DNA from: Rhipidocladum racemiflorum
Taxonomy: Eukaryota; Streptophyta; Magnoliopsida; Poales; Poaceae
NCBI GenBank assembly: GCA_036346355.1
Contig: CM070580.1
Coordinates: forward strand, 31,330,874 to 31,394,873
Reading direction: 5' to 3'
DNA length: 64,000 bases
Both the position numbers and the translations under genes were made by a program. This document shows, piece by piece, positions 48,016 to 61,276 of this stretch; positions within the stretch are counted from its first letter, which is position 1, and every line of letters starts with the position of its first letter. Below the pieces are notes generated by a model. That model made no database searches. It had not been told where the DNA came from and saw only the letters and a program-made list of their open reading frames with translations.

Positions 48016-48148
48016 AATTTATTGTCCAGTCTAACCATTTGCATGTCTTGCTGTAAAGTGACCGGGTAGTACAATTGTAGAATCGATCGCTAGCTATCGA
48101 GCACGATTTTCGCATACATACAAGCAATGCAGACTTTCTACAATTTAG

Positions 48149-49118
48149 AAGTGAGCATTGTGCCGGGCTGGGCTGGTCCGGCACTGGTCCATCATGCTTT
48201 GGGTCTAAATCGTGTTGGGCCACGATGGCCTATCGTGCTCGCCGTGCTCTGGCCCGGCTCGCCTTCGGCGAGCCCAAGCACGGCCCATTTGAGCTTCGTG
48301 CCATGTCAGCCCAGGCCTAACCCATTTGCACTATTGCGACAAGAGAAAAGAATTCAAAGACGCACAGAATTGAGGCAATGGACACAAATATTGGAGAAAA
48401 GAAGTAAATTTTATTCAATCTTGAATATGTATAGAGTTATTGACTCGTTAAAAACCTTACACCCTGGTGTGGGGAACCCTCGGTAAGGAAAAGAGTACAG
48501 TAATTATGTCTATATACATTAATAAATAGACTACCTGAGGCTAAGGTTGTCAAAGTCGGCTACCGCCTCTGTAATCTCTGGATCCTCGGGCTCATGTTGT
48601 GTCTTGTCTTATGCATGCTCCTAGTATTTTAGGCATGTAATTGCCTCATCCATCCAAGGTCTGAGAGACAATCTCCTCGACTAAAATACCCTCCCCACCA
48701 AACTGAAATTGGTTTTCGACGAGACAGTGGACGCCGGAACCGTAAGTATGTCCCATGCAAAATGGGATAACAAGGGGTAAATACGTTGGTTATTCTTCCA
48801 ACACAAGAGCAAGTTGAGTTGATTTTCCTTGTCCATATCAAGGTCGGTCTCCACGAAAGGCGTGTCGAGGTAGTGGTTGAGCTCTTGTCGTGGATTCCAT
48901 GTCGACCTGCATGGCGATTGGGAAGACGAGACAGACATCTTGCCTTTCAGCTTCTTCCTTATGTTTGAAGCGGTTAAACTATCTCGTGTTTGTTGCGTTA
49001 TTGAGATAGATCTTCTTACTTCACTTCTGTTGCCAAACTGGTCATAATATTTGTCAAAAACTCTAAAAAAACTCATTATAAACATAAGTATAGGCCTCGA
49101 AGAAATAGAGATCAAATG
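48149..49118 (-). pseudogene. hAT transposase C-terminus and 3' terminus, cut by a gypsy LTR
   Basis: At 49115-48640 the minus strand encodes an hAT dimerisation domain: ELNHYL, W at the YPLLSHFA segment, ILTVPASTV and GRVF, with a frameshift right after it. The element's end at 48149 reads TAGAAGTGAGCATTGTGCC on the plus strand with GGGC/GGCCC subterminal words. The upstream part of the gene is separated at 49119 by the gypsy LTR and is not found beyond it in this window. Confidence 0.7.
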
Positions 49119-52100
49119 TGTAAAATCCCAAAAAAAATTTGCTTTTATTGTATTTATGGGGTTATTTGATTTTTTGAAATTTTTTTGGGATTTATTTGGA
49201 GTTAATTTGAATTAAGTCCTTCAATAAATTATTTAAATATTTGAAAAGTTTAAATAAAGTTTTGTTGGAAATAATTTATTTGAGCTCAAAATGTTTCAAA
49301 GTATTTTCCAGAATTTTTCTGGTATTTTTGCTATTTTTCTCGAATTATTTGAATTACTAGAAGTATTTTAAATAGATAAATACTGGGAAAATTGGAAAAA
49401 CAGTAACAGGCTAGCCCAATGGACCCAGCTGCACTGTCAGCTCGACCCGACCCGTCGGTGGCCTAACCCTAGATCTCTTTCGTCCAAATTTGATCGTACG
49501 GCTGGGAGATCTCCACGTCGCGTGTGAGTAGGAGCTGCAGGATCTGTGCCACATGTTTGGTCCGGATTGCGCCATGTCGGCTAAACCGCGTGCTCGTCGG
49601 ACTTCGCCGTCTGTGTTGATCTCGATGTTGTGACCAGTATTTAATGCCTGAGTTTGCGCATCGTGTAGATCTCGCCGAGTCGCATTGATTGCCTCAAAGC
49701 ACGCCCACCGAAAAGCCCTAGCGCTACCACGATTGCTTGCTAAAGCCTGCTTAGCCATCACCTTGGGTTTTGAGTTCTTGCGTCGCCGGCGAGCCGAGTT
49801 CCACCATTTGGAGCCCAAATCCGTGATCCCCGCGAGGAGGCACACCGAGTCGGATAGTTCACTTCGCCGAAAAGTCTCAGAAGCGTCGCATCTGTTGCCG
49901 TCTTCATCAACTTTGGCCAAGTAACATCACCGTGCTTCACCGGAGTTTCGCGATCAGTTGCAGCTATCAGATTCAGATTCAAACGCTCAGGTGAGTCCAT
50001 GTGTTTACCGCTCAACACCGTGGGATCAAATTGGATTGCAACCATAGGATCTAGATGTGCGACTCAGATCGATTCCGGTAGGTTCAATTTAGAGTAAATT
50101 GTAACCATAAGATTGCAAATCAGGGGCATGGATTAAACCACATGGCTGTCACTAGGACTACCCACGTCATCAGGTAATCGCGGAGATTATATTCAGCTGG
50201 GCCGTTAGATGGGAGATGAGCGGTTCGGATTAGATCGTGTAGTGCCGATCAGATCTATTTCCAGCCGTCGGATTGGTAGCGTAAAGTTCAGATGCGCATA
50301 CGTGTCAATGGCTGGGACATGCCACATCGCATCCTTATCACCGAAGGTTGGATCAATCTAGACCACCGATTTTGAATTAACGGCTTAGATCGCTCTGCGC
50401 GTAAGCCAATCAGAGATCGCCACGTGTCCGGCACAGAAACCGAAGTGCCAGTCAAGCCACGCCGGTGGTGCTGACATCAGCTATGATGCAAGCTGTGACA
50501 CTAGCAGCAGACCCACCTGTCAGACAGCCAATCGCGCGCTTGGGTGCGTCAGCAGTGACGTGAGCACGGGCCCACATGTTAGTGGATATTAAGTCTCGTG
50601 GACCAAGTCCACTGTGGACCAGAGGAGGTTTGTGGACTAGCTCCATAGACCGAGCTAATGTGGCGAGTTCTGATTGGGCCACGTGTCAACTGACGCAAGC
50701 GTGATGTCATAATTCAAGATTTCTAGTAGAAAAATAAATAGATTAATTCGGTTTATTCTTTTTAATATATTTTTAAACTTCAAATTGCTCGTTCTTCCTC
50801 ATACAAACTCCAATTGAGGTGATTCTAGAGCCTAAAAATTTGTAAAATTGTGCTCTATTTTATAGTGAATTTTATTTGATTTTTGGAGTTTTGTTGCTCT
50901 CTATTTTTTGGTATTTATTTATCCGTTCGCGTAGACGTTGAAGTGCCAGAAGGGTACGATGGATAAGTACTAACCCAAGGAGCAAGTCTAGAGCATAATC
51001 AAGAGTTTTTGCAAGGCAAGTTGTGCTTTGATCATGTTGATCCCTTGTTTTAAAATTATGTTGTTTGAAATTATGCATGCTAATTCAATTAAAAGTAATT
51101 TCAATTAATTTGGGAATTAATTAATCAACCTATTTGAATATGTCACCTTGTCACTATTATTTTGTATGCCATGATTCATTTATCACTCTAGAATTGTTGT
51201 TACTAGTTGGTTGCTATTAATTGGCCAACATGGGTTGCTAGATCGTAGCTAGTTTGCCTAGCCGTGCAACGTGTTATTGATATAATTTTAGCAATATAAA
51301 TTTAATATTGATTAATGGGATATGGAATGAATTTTTGTAATAGTGCATTGTTTCCACATGATGATGTTGATATGCAGAGACATGTGTGGTTCTACATGGA
51401 AGTTGAGTTATTGTTGGCATGTGTTGCACAATAATCAACTGAGGTGGGAAATGATTTAGACTGGGCAAGTGGTTAGAGGCTTTGTGACTGGTGGACTTGT
51501 GTGGCAATGGATTGAGGAGTGTCATGAGGGTTGTGTGCCAAATTATTGAGAAAAAGAAGTTACCATCCAATACTTCTTTCTCTCAATAATTTGAACTGGG
51601 CCAAATATACAACCACATATCTGTAATGGGACAGACCTAGTTGAGTAAGTCACTAATATCTTGCATGTGATACCTCAGGGTGATAGTTATACAGGAGTGT
51701 AACTGTGTGAGGGAGCATACCTGTGCTACGGGTTGGTGTCCATCCAACGGTATATGTCGGTCCTATACTTCTGCTTTTGTGTGAGGGAAGTGATAGTGAA
51801 GGCAATACTGGAGAGGTGCATATGTTAAGATAGAAGTTTCCGAAAGATTTTGTTATGGTCATTCGCCTGTGTGGTGAGTGGTTGTATATTGTGAGTAAAG
51901 TGTATAACCTCTGCAGAGTGCCAAAACTATTCGAATAGCTGTGTCCGCGGTATTGGACAATGCTCGGGGATTACAGTCAAGGGTTAGATTTTCATAAAAT
52001 GAACTTGGGATTGGAGGAGATTTGTCGTTAGAACTGTGAAATTTGTTTAAGGACGAGAAATGGTTACTGTTATTACTTATTTTACTGCTTTACAATCTAT

Positions 52101-52598
52101 TATGATTATTTGTGAATGCTGTTTATTGCGAAATAGCCACTTAGTCATTCATTTTGGAATAAACCATGCATGTAGTTATTAGACTTGCATTCTGTGCGTG
52201 ACTTGCTTGAGTGCTTTATGTACTCACCCCTTTCAACAATACAAACACCAGTTGAGGAGGAGGTTTCACCAGCTTTGGAGGAGGAATTTCAAGAAGAGCC
52301 ATTGAGTTAGAGTACGAGCTCAGTCAGTTGTCTGTGGCATATTGATTAGTCATTGCGAGTCTTTATTTTTTTCGCTACAGTTTTCTTATTATTTGAGTCT
52401 TTGCGCTGCGAGGCGTACTATTGTAAGTTGACCATAAGGTTGGCTAAACATGTTATATTAATAGATGAAGTCTTTATTTATTATTCTGCTGTGTATGATT
52501 GTGATATTTCATCAATGTTGAGACTGAGTGCACTAGTGTGATCCTGGACTAGTGTGGAATACACATAGGGTCTGGATTTGCACAATCGGATCCCGACA
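49119..52598 (+). mobile_element. gypsy 5' LTR
   Basis: Starts TGTAAAATCCCAAAAA and ends ...GATCCCGACA, 3480 bp, followed at once by a primer-binding site. It is homologous in full length to the minus-strand LTR at 1-3286. The promoter-side TGACGT words are mostly decayed here. Confidence 0.85.
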
Positions 52599-52602
52599 GA
52601 GG

Positions 52603-52615
52603 TGGTATCAGAGCC
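52603..52615 (+). other. primer-binding site of the gypsy element
   Basis: TGGTATCAGAGCC, complementary to the 3' end of initiator tRNA-Met, four bases behind the LTR end. Confidence 0.9.
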
Positions 52616-53967
52616 ATACTGACTGTAGGACTTGACCCTAGTTAGAATGGCTGTTAGGGAGGAAAAACTATTTTCTATAGTTAAAATTTGCCAAGATGAT
52701 TAATGAATTCTCGACTCATCCCCTCCTTATTTCATATCCCTTGCTGAATTTTTCGTTGTTATTACTTGTTTTCAAAATTTGCGATATTACAAGAGCTGTC
52801 TTTTAGCAGATGAGGATGACCCATACCTATGGAGATGACGAAGGAGGATATGCTGCAGAGTTGTGGAGGATGCTCCAAGTGTTGGGAGGATTTGATCAGC
52901 CGATTTACAGGGCCAACAATTGGGTTGAAATGGGAAGAGTCGAGGCATAGTTACCAAGGTCACTATCTACACCAGGGAGAACACAAAGGCCAGTCATCCT
53001 ATCAACATCACTATGAGGAGAGCTACCTTCGACGATGGTATTCAGGAGTCGGCACGCCTTGCCATGAGGAGAATAGCCTATGACTATTCCAATGAGCTGA
53101 GGGAGTCAGTGTTCCGCCTTCACCCTTAGGAGGAGGTGCCACCAGTGCCACGATTGATTTAGAGGGAGACGCTGCCATCGTTCACCTCGCCAGGTTCGCG
53201 CAACACAGGAGAAGCTCATGGACAGCACAGTCCAGGAGTTGCAGGTGTCATGCGGTGCCTTGGAGACCGAAGAGTTGAAGCTGCAGGAGGCCAGAGTCCT
53301 AGCTTCACAGTAGATTGGAGGGCTCGAGGAGGCACTGTACATCAGAGAGCAGGAGGATGAGCAGGAGTTAGAAGATGAGGAGCCCGAGTACGAGCCTGAG
53401 CGAGAATAGGAGCTGGAGCCCGAGGGACAGAGTTCCTCGACTACAATAGTTGCTGGGCATCAGGACCGGTTCGCACCGATGCCTGATCACCCGCCAGTGT
53501 ATTCCCCAGGAGGACCACAGCCAGGATGGCTGGATGAGTGATAGAGTCTAGTCTAGTGTTTGAGACTCAAGTGTCGAGTCGCATCTTTAAGTTAGTAGAG
53601 TCGCCCTTAGACGTTAGACTTTTGTGTACTTAGGTTAATTTGGTTTTTCATGAGTGATGAGTGTGCAGTATTTGTTGCAAAGCCTTTAGGCATTGTGAGC
53701 AACCATACCAAGTTATTAATAAAAATTAATTTTATTTGGATTTTAAGTTACACATGTTTCCCCTGCATAAGCACCCTGGAGTGATCAACATAATGTTCAG
53801 ACATGCGGAAACAACGGAGCTAGTGGGAGTGGTTCTCGCCCCAGTGTGAACCCCAATGATGAGTTCTACCCACAGCCTGCACCACAAGAGGATATGGAGA
53901 ACTTGGGTGCTTTTCTTGCTTCTCAAACCCAGGTGATGCACACCATGATGCACCAAGTGCATCTAAA
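52616..53967 (+). pseudogene. gypsy internal remnant: broken first ORF and gag start
   Basis: At 52800-53540 a reading frame with YAAELWRMLQVLGGFD and RESVFRLHP-like pieces is interrupted by many stops. It resembles the ORF placed ahead of gag in some grass gypsy elements. At 53820-53967 a gag N-terminal piece reads VNPNDEFYPQPAPQEDMENL. Sequence homology to gypsy stops at about 53967. There is no protease, polymerase or integrase, nor a second LTR. Confidence 0.6.
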
Positions 53968-54541
53968 ATGAATATTCAAACACTATTGTATTGATGTTGT
54001 GTTGATCTCGCGAGGCAAGAACATGCCCCGAAATCCATCTCAGGGAGCCTACGATTCTTTCCCTGCAATGAACGCAAAATGACTTAATTCACCGAAAAAA
54101 TCAAACCTTTGCACGCCACATTCTAAGGGGAAAAAACAACATACACCAAGTTTTGGATGATCCTGTGAAGAACGTTATCTGCTTCTCATGTGATATTAGA
54201 CCAACAAATTATAGTACGACCAAAATGGCAATTCTCTTTCAAACTTTCATAGTTACAAACAAAATGCAGGAAATTTATAAAAAAAATCCACAAGAAACAA
54301 TGCAATTTACATCAGCATCGGAAAAATTCCCATCTTCCAAATAGAACTGTTACCCTACACCTAGACCTTCCAAACTATGAAAGTTCAAATTGGGACTCTA
54401 TTTCGAATATAGGGTGTTTCCCTAATTTTTTTAATAAAAATCAAACTTTATCCTATAATAATATATATGTAATTCATGCATTTTGAACGGCGCCTAAAAC
54501 CATGGCATCATCATCACCTCCTTTTCTCACGGGTTCCCCAC
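53968..54541. other. intergenic, nothing recognised
   Basis: No gene or repeat recognised between the gypsy remnant and the hAT terminus. Confidence 0.35.
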
Positions 54542-55275
54542 CAGGGTTAACCTTATCGAAATTGTGCTGATTATCGCAAACCTGCTGGTAATGATAATCG
54601 ATGATAATCGAACAATTTTCGCGAAATATCAAAGGAAATTCGAATGATTTCACAGGTAGGAGAGCAGCATGCCAGCTCGATTATCGGTCGATAATGGTTG
54701 ATAATCGACCGGTAAGTAGCGATTATTGACCGGTAAGTATAGATTATCGACAGAGTAAAGAAACAGTGGGGAAAATTGCAGGAAAATTATGAAAAATTAG
54801 AATAAAAAATTGCGAAAATTTTTGGCATGACCTTTGCTGTATCTTATACAATGTCAAGTTGTCAATTAAGCATGTAATGATAATATATCAACAAATAACA
54901 TTTAATTTCAATACCATTCATAACTGAAAGGTCCGAAAAATCCATATTTCAATACCAACAAGTAACATACATTTCGAATCAATATTTGCCACCAAATATG
55001 AACATTCACACTTGGCATAGATTCGTCGTCATTCCATTGTCGTACATATGCCATGTTGGACCTACATGAACGCTATATTAGTAAAAAAATCGAGTTGCAA
55101 TGAAATGAAACCTATAAATGAAAAATTACCTTCAGGACTACGGGTAATATTGTTGGTTGTACACTTGGTTCGCTATGTTATACTCCTCTATGGACATGAG
55201 TGCTAACCCTCATGTAACTAACAACTCTGCTTTGTATTGATGCCAACTTTGCCTCGTCCATGGGCTAGTCATTTC
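54542..55275 (-). mobile_element. 3' terminus region of the DUF659-type hAT element
   Basis: On the plus strand the element begins CAGGGTTAACCTTATCG, followed by GATTATCG/CGATAATC words up to about 54740. These are typical hAT subterminal repeats, shared with the small element at 26582-26935. The opposite terminus is not visible in the window. Confidence 0.65.
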
Positions 55276-57612
55276 CTATTGTTGATACAACATGGTATAA
55301 AATTCTGTGTCTTGCCACTCGTAAACCCATTGGGTGGGAGGTTGTGCATGAGCATCCGGGATGTAGTCATATTGGCCATATGAGCCATAAATCTCTTGCA
55401 TCTTGGCGAAGCTATACGAGCTAGCGCTATCCTGTGGTGCATCATGGCTACGTCGATGCTCCCTTTCCTTCGCTGAAGTAGTTGTCCTCTGCGACTGGGG
55501 AGCGCCACGGTCTTTGTCCTGTGTGGTATGAGTGAACTGGGACTCCCCTATAAATTCTATGCGATGCTGTTGTTCTGGGGCACCGTCACCGGGCTCACAT
55601 CCATGGCTGTCTGTCTTGGAGCTACTGTCATTGGACTCTTGGTATGGTGGGCTCCGACAATCCCCGTGAGTGCTATCGGTCGAGTCATCACTCCCAACTT
55701 CTGTTTGACCCTTCCCCTTTCCTTTTGAGAGAGATCTCCTTTTTGCTTGCTCCCTTGCTACTATTGTTTGATGCTTCTTTTTTCCTATGTGACTGGCACC
55801 TACAGTCTTGTCTACCCATTCGGGGATGCTTACAGCCCCAGTGTTCTTTTGCAATGAAATAGGGTCAGCTGGGTCTGTCACAAGGTGTGATGGGAGGGGG
55901 TGTCACTCTCAGTTTTGATCTCATCAAGTAAGGGGTCAACATTGGACCTCCCTTTCTCCATCCACTAGCGTATTGGATTTTCATTGTCGCACAATGTAAG
56001 CTTCATAAGACGCTGGAATGGATCATCCTCATCTGTGGACCTTTGACTTTCTTTAGCTTGAATTCGGAGCCGCAGATTGTACTTGACATACACTAACTTA
56101 TGGAGCTTCTTGTAGGACAGACGATTACATACTTTAGTATGGATGAAGGCGAACGTGCTCCAATTGTGCTCGCATCCGCTAGAAGAAGCGCAATGCGAAA
56201 CGAGTCGCTGTGCAAACTTTTGGAGCATGGGTGTGTCCGAACCGAATACACCCCACCAATGTGCTACAAGTTAACGAAGAGAACATTAAGCACGAGGTGA
56301 AAATACGAGTGGCATTACATTTAATACATAAGAAAAATACTAGGGGTTGTTTTGGGATCATGTGCCATCCGCTCAGCTAGGGTAGTCACGAGCGGTCCAA
56401 CCTTCCTTCTGTACAGATCGGCCTCATGAAGAGCGGCCACGGCGCTATCAGTATTATTACCAAGCGATTGAAAAGCATCTCAGAGATCTGGCAAAAAATG
56501 TGTGGATCGTGCCGTAAACATAGTGTGCCTGAGGGTTCAAGGCGGCAGCTGCACGAAGTCAAGGAAACATGTTACTACAAGTATGTAAAGTATGTATAAT
56601 AGAAGTTTGTATTACCGACATTCATGTAAGTGTCTCGTGTTAGGTTGTCCATTCTTGTGTCCACGACATTCATGTATAAGGCGAATGTAGATGAAGAGTC
56701 ATGGAACAAGCTATCATATTCCTGTCGTATTATGTTGTACCTTAGAAGCACCTCGCTCAATGTAGGTTGCCTATCTTGATCGACAAAACGCAAGAAGGCG
56801 TACAACGATTCCACAGATTTTACAACTGATTGAAGGTTGTTCCACCAGTCCAAGCTTGAGAGGCAAGAGTACACAAACCTCCCCTCTACGGTATTAACAA
56901 AGCACGATGATAGAAATTCCTCCGATGCCATCCATTGTAAGAATTTGTTCTTTCGACGAAGGAAACTGTCCAAAAACATGTAGTTTGTACCAAAGTGAGT
57001 AGCATTTCACTTCACCAATTCGCCCTCGATATGCTTCTTCATCATAGCATGAAGTTTTGCATGGTTGTACAGCCATCGAGAGATTCTTCTTGCATTCTCA
57101 ATGACAGTGGCATGGTCAGGGAACTCCCCAATATGTTTCAGCATGAAGTTAATCGTGTGGGCCACACAAGGCTGCCACACGATGTTGCGGTGCTCTCGTG
57201 TGATGAGCCTACATGCCTTCTTATAGTTAGCACCATTGTCTATAACAATCTGCACAACATTCGTCGGACCTACCTCATCGACCACTGCTGCAATTTTCTA
57301 GGTCAATAAACAAAATAAAAACACTCATTACCTCATGTGTACCTGAAATAAACAAAACAAGAGGAAGAACAAAACCAAGTACCCTGCACAAGTATGAGGC
57401 ATCCTGAGTTGGGCCCGTTGCATCCACGGACTTGTGGAAGAACATAGTGCCATTGTAGTATAACATAAAGTTTATAATGCTCATGTGTGTCGGCAAAGTC
57501 CAAGAATCGCACATGATTGTAACACCATACGTAGGCCATTCCAGCTTGAACTTTGCCATCTTCTTTAGCATGTCCGCTTCATTAGCATCTAAATATTGAC
57601 CGTCTATGTCTT

Positions 57613-60600
57613 TGTAACACCCCGGCACCCCAAGTGCCCTGAATGTTACACCCACAAATAATAACACAGCAGAAAACACTAGCGAGCAACAGGTAGACCA
57701 CTTAACAAACTAGGAGGTTGCCGAATTCACTAAAAATTTCGGCAGCACCTCCCCTAAAACATGGATATCCACTCAGCAGGAAAAAGACAATTATCAATAT
57801 GATATCAACAAAATTAAAAGGTCATGGTATCGACTAACCATCATGATCGACTAAGCACGAACAAAAGGGTCATAGTATCCATTAACCATCATGACCCACT
57901 AAGCATGAGCAACTACAAATATAAACACCACATATTTAATTTACAGGACATGGACTCATTAAGATTAGAAGCGGTAAGCTAATATGAAATCGTGGTGATG
58001 CAAAACGTGTTCGTGCCACTACTCCCATCCAAGCATGTTGACTTCAAGGTACCTACAAACAATAAACAAACAAACGTGAGTCGAAGACTCAGCCAAGTAC
58101 AGCAAAGTAGCAATGACAATAATAATCAACGCATTTAACACAATAACATGCTCATACCTCTTATGTTAAGCTAATAAATACAAAAAGATAAGGAAAACAC
58201 CGTTAATGACTTCATCAACTACATTGCGCACTTATTTCACATACCTCGTTGGACCAAGTTGGATGAGTCCAAGACTCGATCCATTCTTAACCTATAAATT
58301 ATCCTCAACTCAAGGATCATCAATTGTCATTCCTCATTAGCAGTACCATGCAATGCATCAGACATAGTTATAATACACACAAGTTGTCACAACCGACACG
58401 TTGACCATCGCTCACTTTGCAATGTTATGCAATGCATTTATGCTTTCATGCTCATATGCACCTTTCAAAGCCTATACCGGTATAGCTAGGTGTGCACCCG
58501 TCGATGCCACACCTTGCCCTGTCCTTTTTCATACGGGGTCAAATCCTCCACTCCCGTGGAGTCCCTACAGAGTTCTCATTCCCATGGAGACTACCTCTGT
58601 AGGACTTTTTCGGAGCACCCAGGTCTAGTCATATAGCTTTCTCACCGACTTGGCCCAAAAAGCTCTCGGGTCAAAATCATATATGTTTTTCATTGATCCG
58701 GTCCATGGCACTCCGGACTAGTTATATGACTTTCTCTGACCTGGCTCCCATGCACATGAATGCATATGATGCAACCACAGCTCTTACCATTATATCGGCC
58801 CATAAAGCAAGGTCGATTCGTAAGCATCATTCACAAGTGGGAAAATTAGCTTCACATAATATTACAAGCAATATCGGTTTATCTCTTTTAATTAAATATG
58901 CACTTGCAATCATAACAATAAAAAATCTATTTGCAACTCTCATCGGAATGTACTTGCCTTTAACTGCGGGAAGTGGAGTGGCGCGCGAAGAAGAGGCCAC
59001 TCCCCCTCTCTCCTTCCCCTAACATTCACTCCACCTTCCACTGCGGCCATAAGGTCACAATCATAAAAACCTAACTACTTTATAAGTATGCATTAATGAT
59101 ATGTGGTAGCCGCAAATAATTAGAGTATGTTTAAATTGATAAGTACAAATCTGTGTAACATTGAAATGGATAATGCAGTGCCATAAGCATAATATGCCAT
59201 GCAAGGAAACATTGAATTGCAAAAACAACATAGCATTAACAACATGATCTTAAACACAATTGCTTGTCCAGTATCAATGTTAGCATATATTCACTATGGT
59301 GGTAAGTAAGTTCTAATTTACTCATCCTAATTAAATCATATAAAATGAAGAACACAAAACTTCAGTTACAAACACCACCCTCTATTCCTGGAATACAGAC
59401 ATCAGTATACATATACTTGTATTAATCACACCACACAGAATGCCAATCTTTTCTATCATAAACATCACAATCACAAGAATCCAGAACATAAAAATAAACT
59501 GCTTCTTAGTGTCTCCATTCAAACTAGACTATTGGCATAAGATTTCATTATGCAATTTTTTTAACCAAGGATGGAACAATCTAGAGTAGAACCAGCACTT
59601 CAATGAAAAAGACACGCGTCACATTATCCTTAGTATTTGCCACCCACACTTTCAGCTAGCACAAGTAAACTACAGAACAGCTAGCTAACATTCACGAACA
59701 GCTAAATACCCACATGCATCGTAGGACCAACAGCCACAACCTAATTAATTAACCCCATCATACTTTGAAGTTGAAATCAAAAGTAGGGTCAACGCAACTG
59801 TCGGTGTTTTCAGCCGGCAGGATATCTCACGGATGGAGATATTGGTTCATAGGGGGTGCTTTTGCGGCCGGGTACCCGATGGGCATTCTCCGAGTGACCC
59901 CGGTGGCCTACAGTACGACTCACGAGCAGATGAACACAACGATTTTTCCAGGTTCGGTCCCCCGGTATGGGTAATAGCCCTACGTCCTGCCAGTTCATGG
60001 TTTATAAGAGTTGGAGTGTTTTGTGGTTACCATATTTCTTCTTCCCGAGAGAGCTGAGTGCCCAGAGGAAGAAGAGATTGGGGGGTCCCTCCTCACCCAT
60101 GCACCCGAACCCCCTTATATACTTGGGACAGGTCCGGGCAGGTGAGAGGATTACATCATGCTGAGCCACGGTTCATTTATTATGCCCGTCACTTCTGCTT
60201 CGTCTTAAGCCTCATTCTTTGTGCCGCCGCGTGACCTTGCCCAGTTTGCCTAGATTAGGTAGGTGGTGTCAGTGAGGCGGGGTGCTGACCTACTGTCGGC
60301 GGGTCTCCTCGTCTTTAATGACTCTAACACGGTGCATCAGCGGGAGGAGGCTTCGGGATGAAGCCTTCCTCTCCTTTTTCTCCTGATCGCCCGACGAGAG
60401 GGGCCTGGCCGCCTGCCTGCTCACCAAGTCACCACGCAGGCCGTCGCCCGGCAAGAGGGTCCTAGTCGCTCGCCTGCTCGCCTGGCTGTCTTGCTTTTCT
60501 ACGGCGGAAAGGGTACCCCGGCGTAAAGTACGCCGACAGCAACGAAGTGAACTCACTTCCAAACCACAACTCCATGCATTCAACATTAATACACTAAATC

Positions 60601-61276
60601 ACAGTATGATACCATATCATAAACGTTCTAGGCATTTCATCAAACACTTGGCATGCACAAATAACCAATAACCTAACTTTAAATTTGTGGCTGTGCACTC
60701 ACCAAGGAGAAGGCAAGAGGAAGGGGTAGTGCTGCTGTCACTACTGCCGGAGCTGCTCGGCAGAGGAGGGAGGAGATGGGGCGTCGGTCGGTTGGAGCTG
60801 CGGCGGCGCTCGGCCAGGAGGACGACCAGGGGCGGCGGCGTCGACCGGGGAAGGCGGCGCAGGGTTCGTGCCGGCCACGAGGCGAGCCGGCGGCGGCCGA
60901 GCTGAGGGGCCACGGCGAGCCGCGCCGGTCCGAGGGGAGGCCGGGGAGACGGTACCGAGCCGAGGAGAGGCTGGGAAGGCGGCGACCGGGGGCGCGGCGG
61001 CCGGTAGGAGGCGGCGCATGGCCCGGGGAAGACGACGGCCAAGTCGGGAGAAGGAGCAGCACAGGCTCGGGAAGAGGGAGGAGAAGCAGGCGCTCAGCTG
61101 GGGCAGGGCGTCGGGGTGGGGATGGGGGAGTGTAGTTGAGTGGAGAGGGAGTGAAGAGAGAGGAATATTAGGTGACATCCAAAAATTAAAAAGAATATCA
61201 GATCTCTCTCTCTCTCTCTCCACACCTACTCTTAGACTTCCAGATCGCAAGCAGGACAACCATTCGTGATATTACA
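57613..61276 (-). mobile_element. solo gypsy-type LTR inside an hAT exon
   Basis: Plus-strand ends are TGTAACACCCCGGC and ...GATATTACA. Flanks GTCTT (57608-57612) and GTCTC (61277-61281) are a 5-base target duplication with one change. Removing it restores the continuity of the flanking hAT exon. The orientation is set by the GACTCAGCCAAGTAC region near 58088, which resembles the minus-strand LTR at 1-100. The GC-rich open frames at 60617-61269 are composition artefacts. Confidence 0.85.
59799..60538 (-). mobile_element. solo LTR nested in the previous LTR
   Basis: Plus-strand ends are TGTCGGTGTTTTCAGCC and ...AGTACGCCGACA, with a perfect 5-base target duplication GCAAC at 59794-59798 and 60539-60543. 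A TATA-like TATATAAGGGGG on the minus strand (about 60119-60108) suggests transcription toward the left. Length 740 bp; the family is not identified. Confidence 0.82.

Noticed and set aside
1..52598. Left and right gypsy LTRs as the two ends of one element
   Set aside because: They are in opposite orientation, clearly diverged and separated by a host gene.
52603..52615. tRNA-like motif
   Set aside because: It is a retroelement primer-binding site; no tRNA cloverleaf surrounds it.
60617..61269. Several 120-170 codon frames
   Set aside because: GC-rich Pro/Arg/Ala shadows within the solo LTR; none has a domain.
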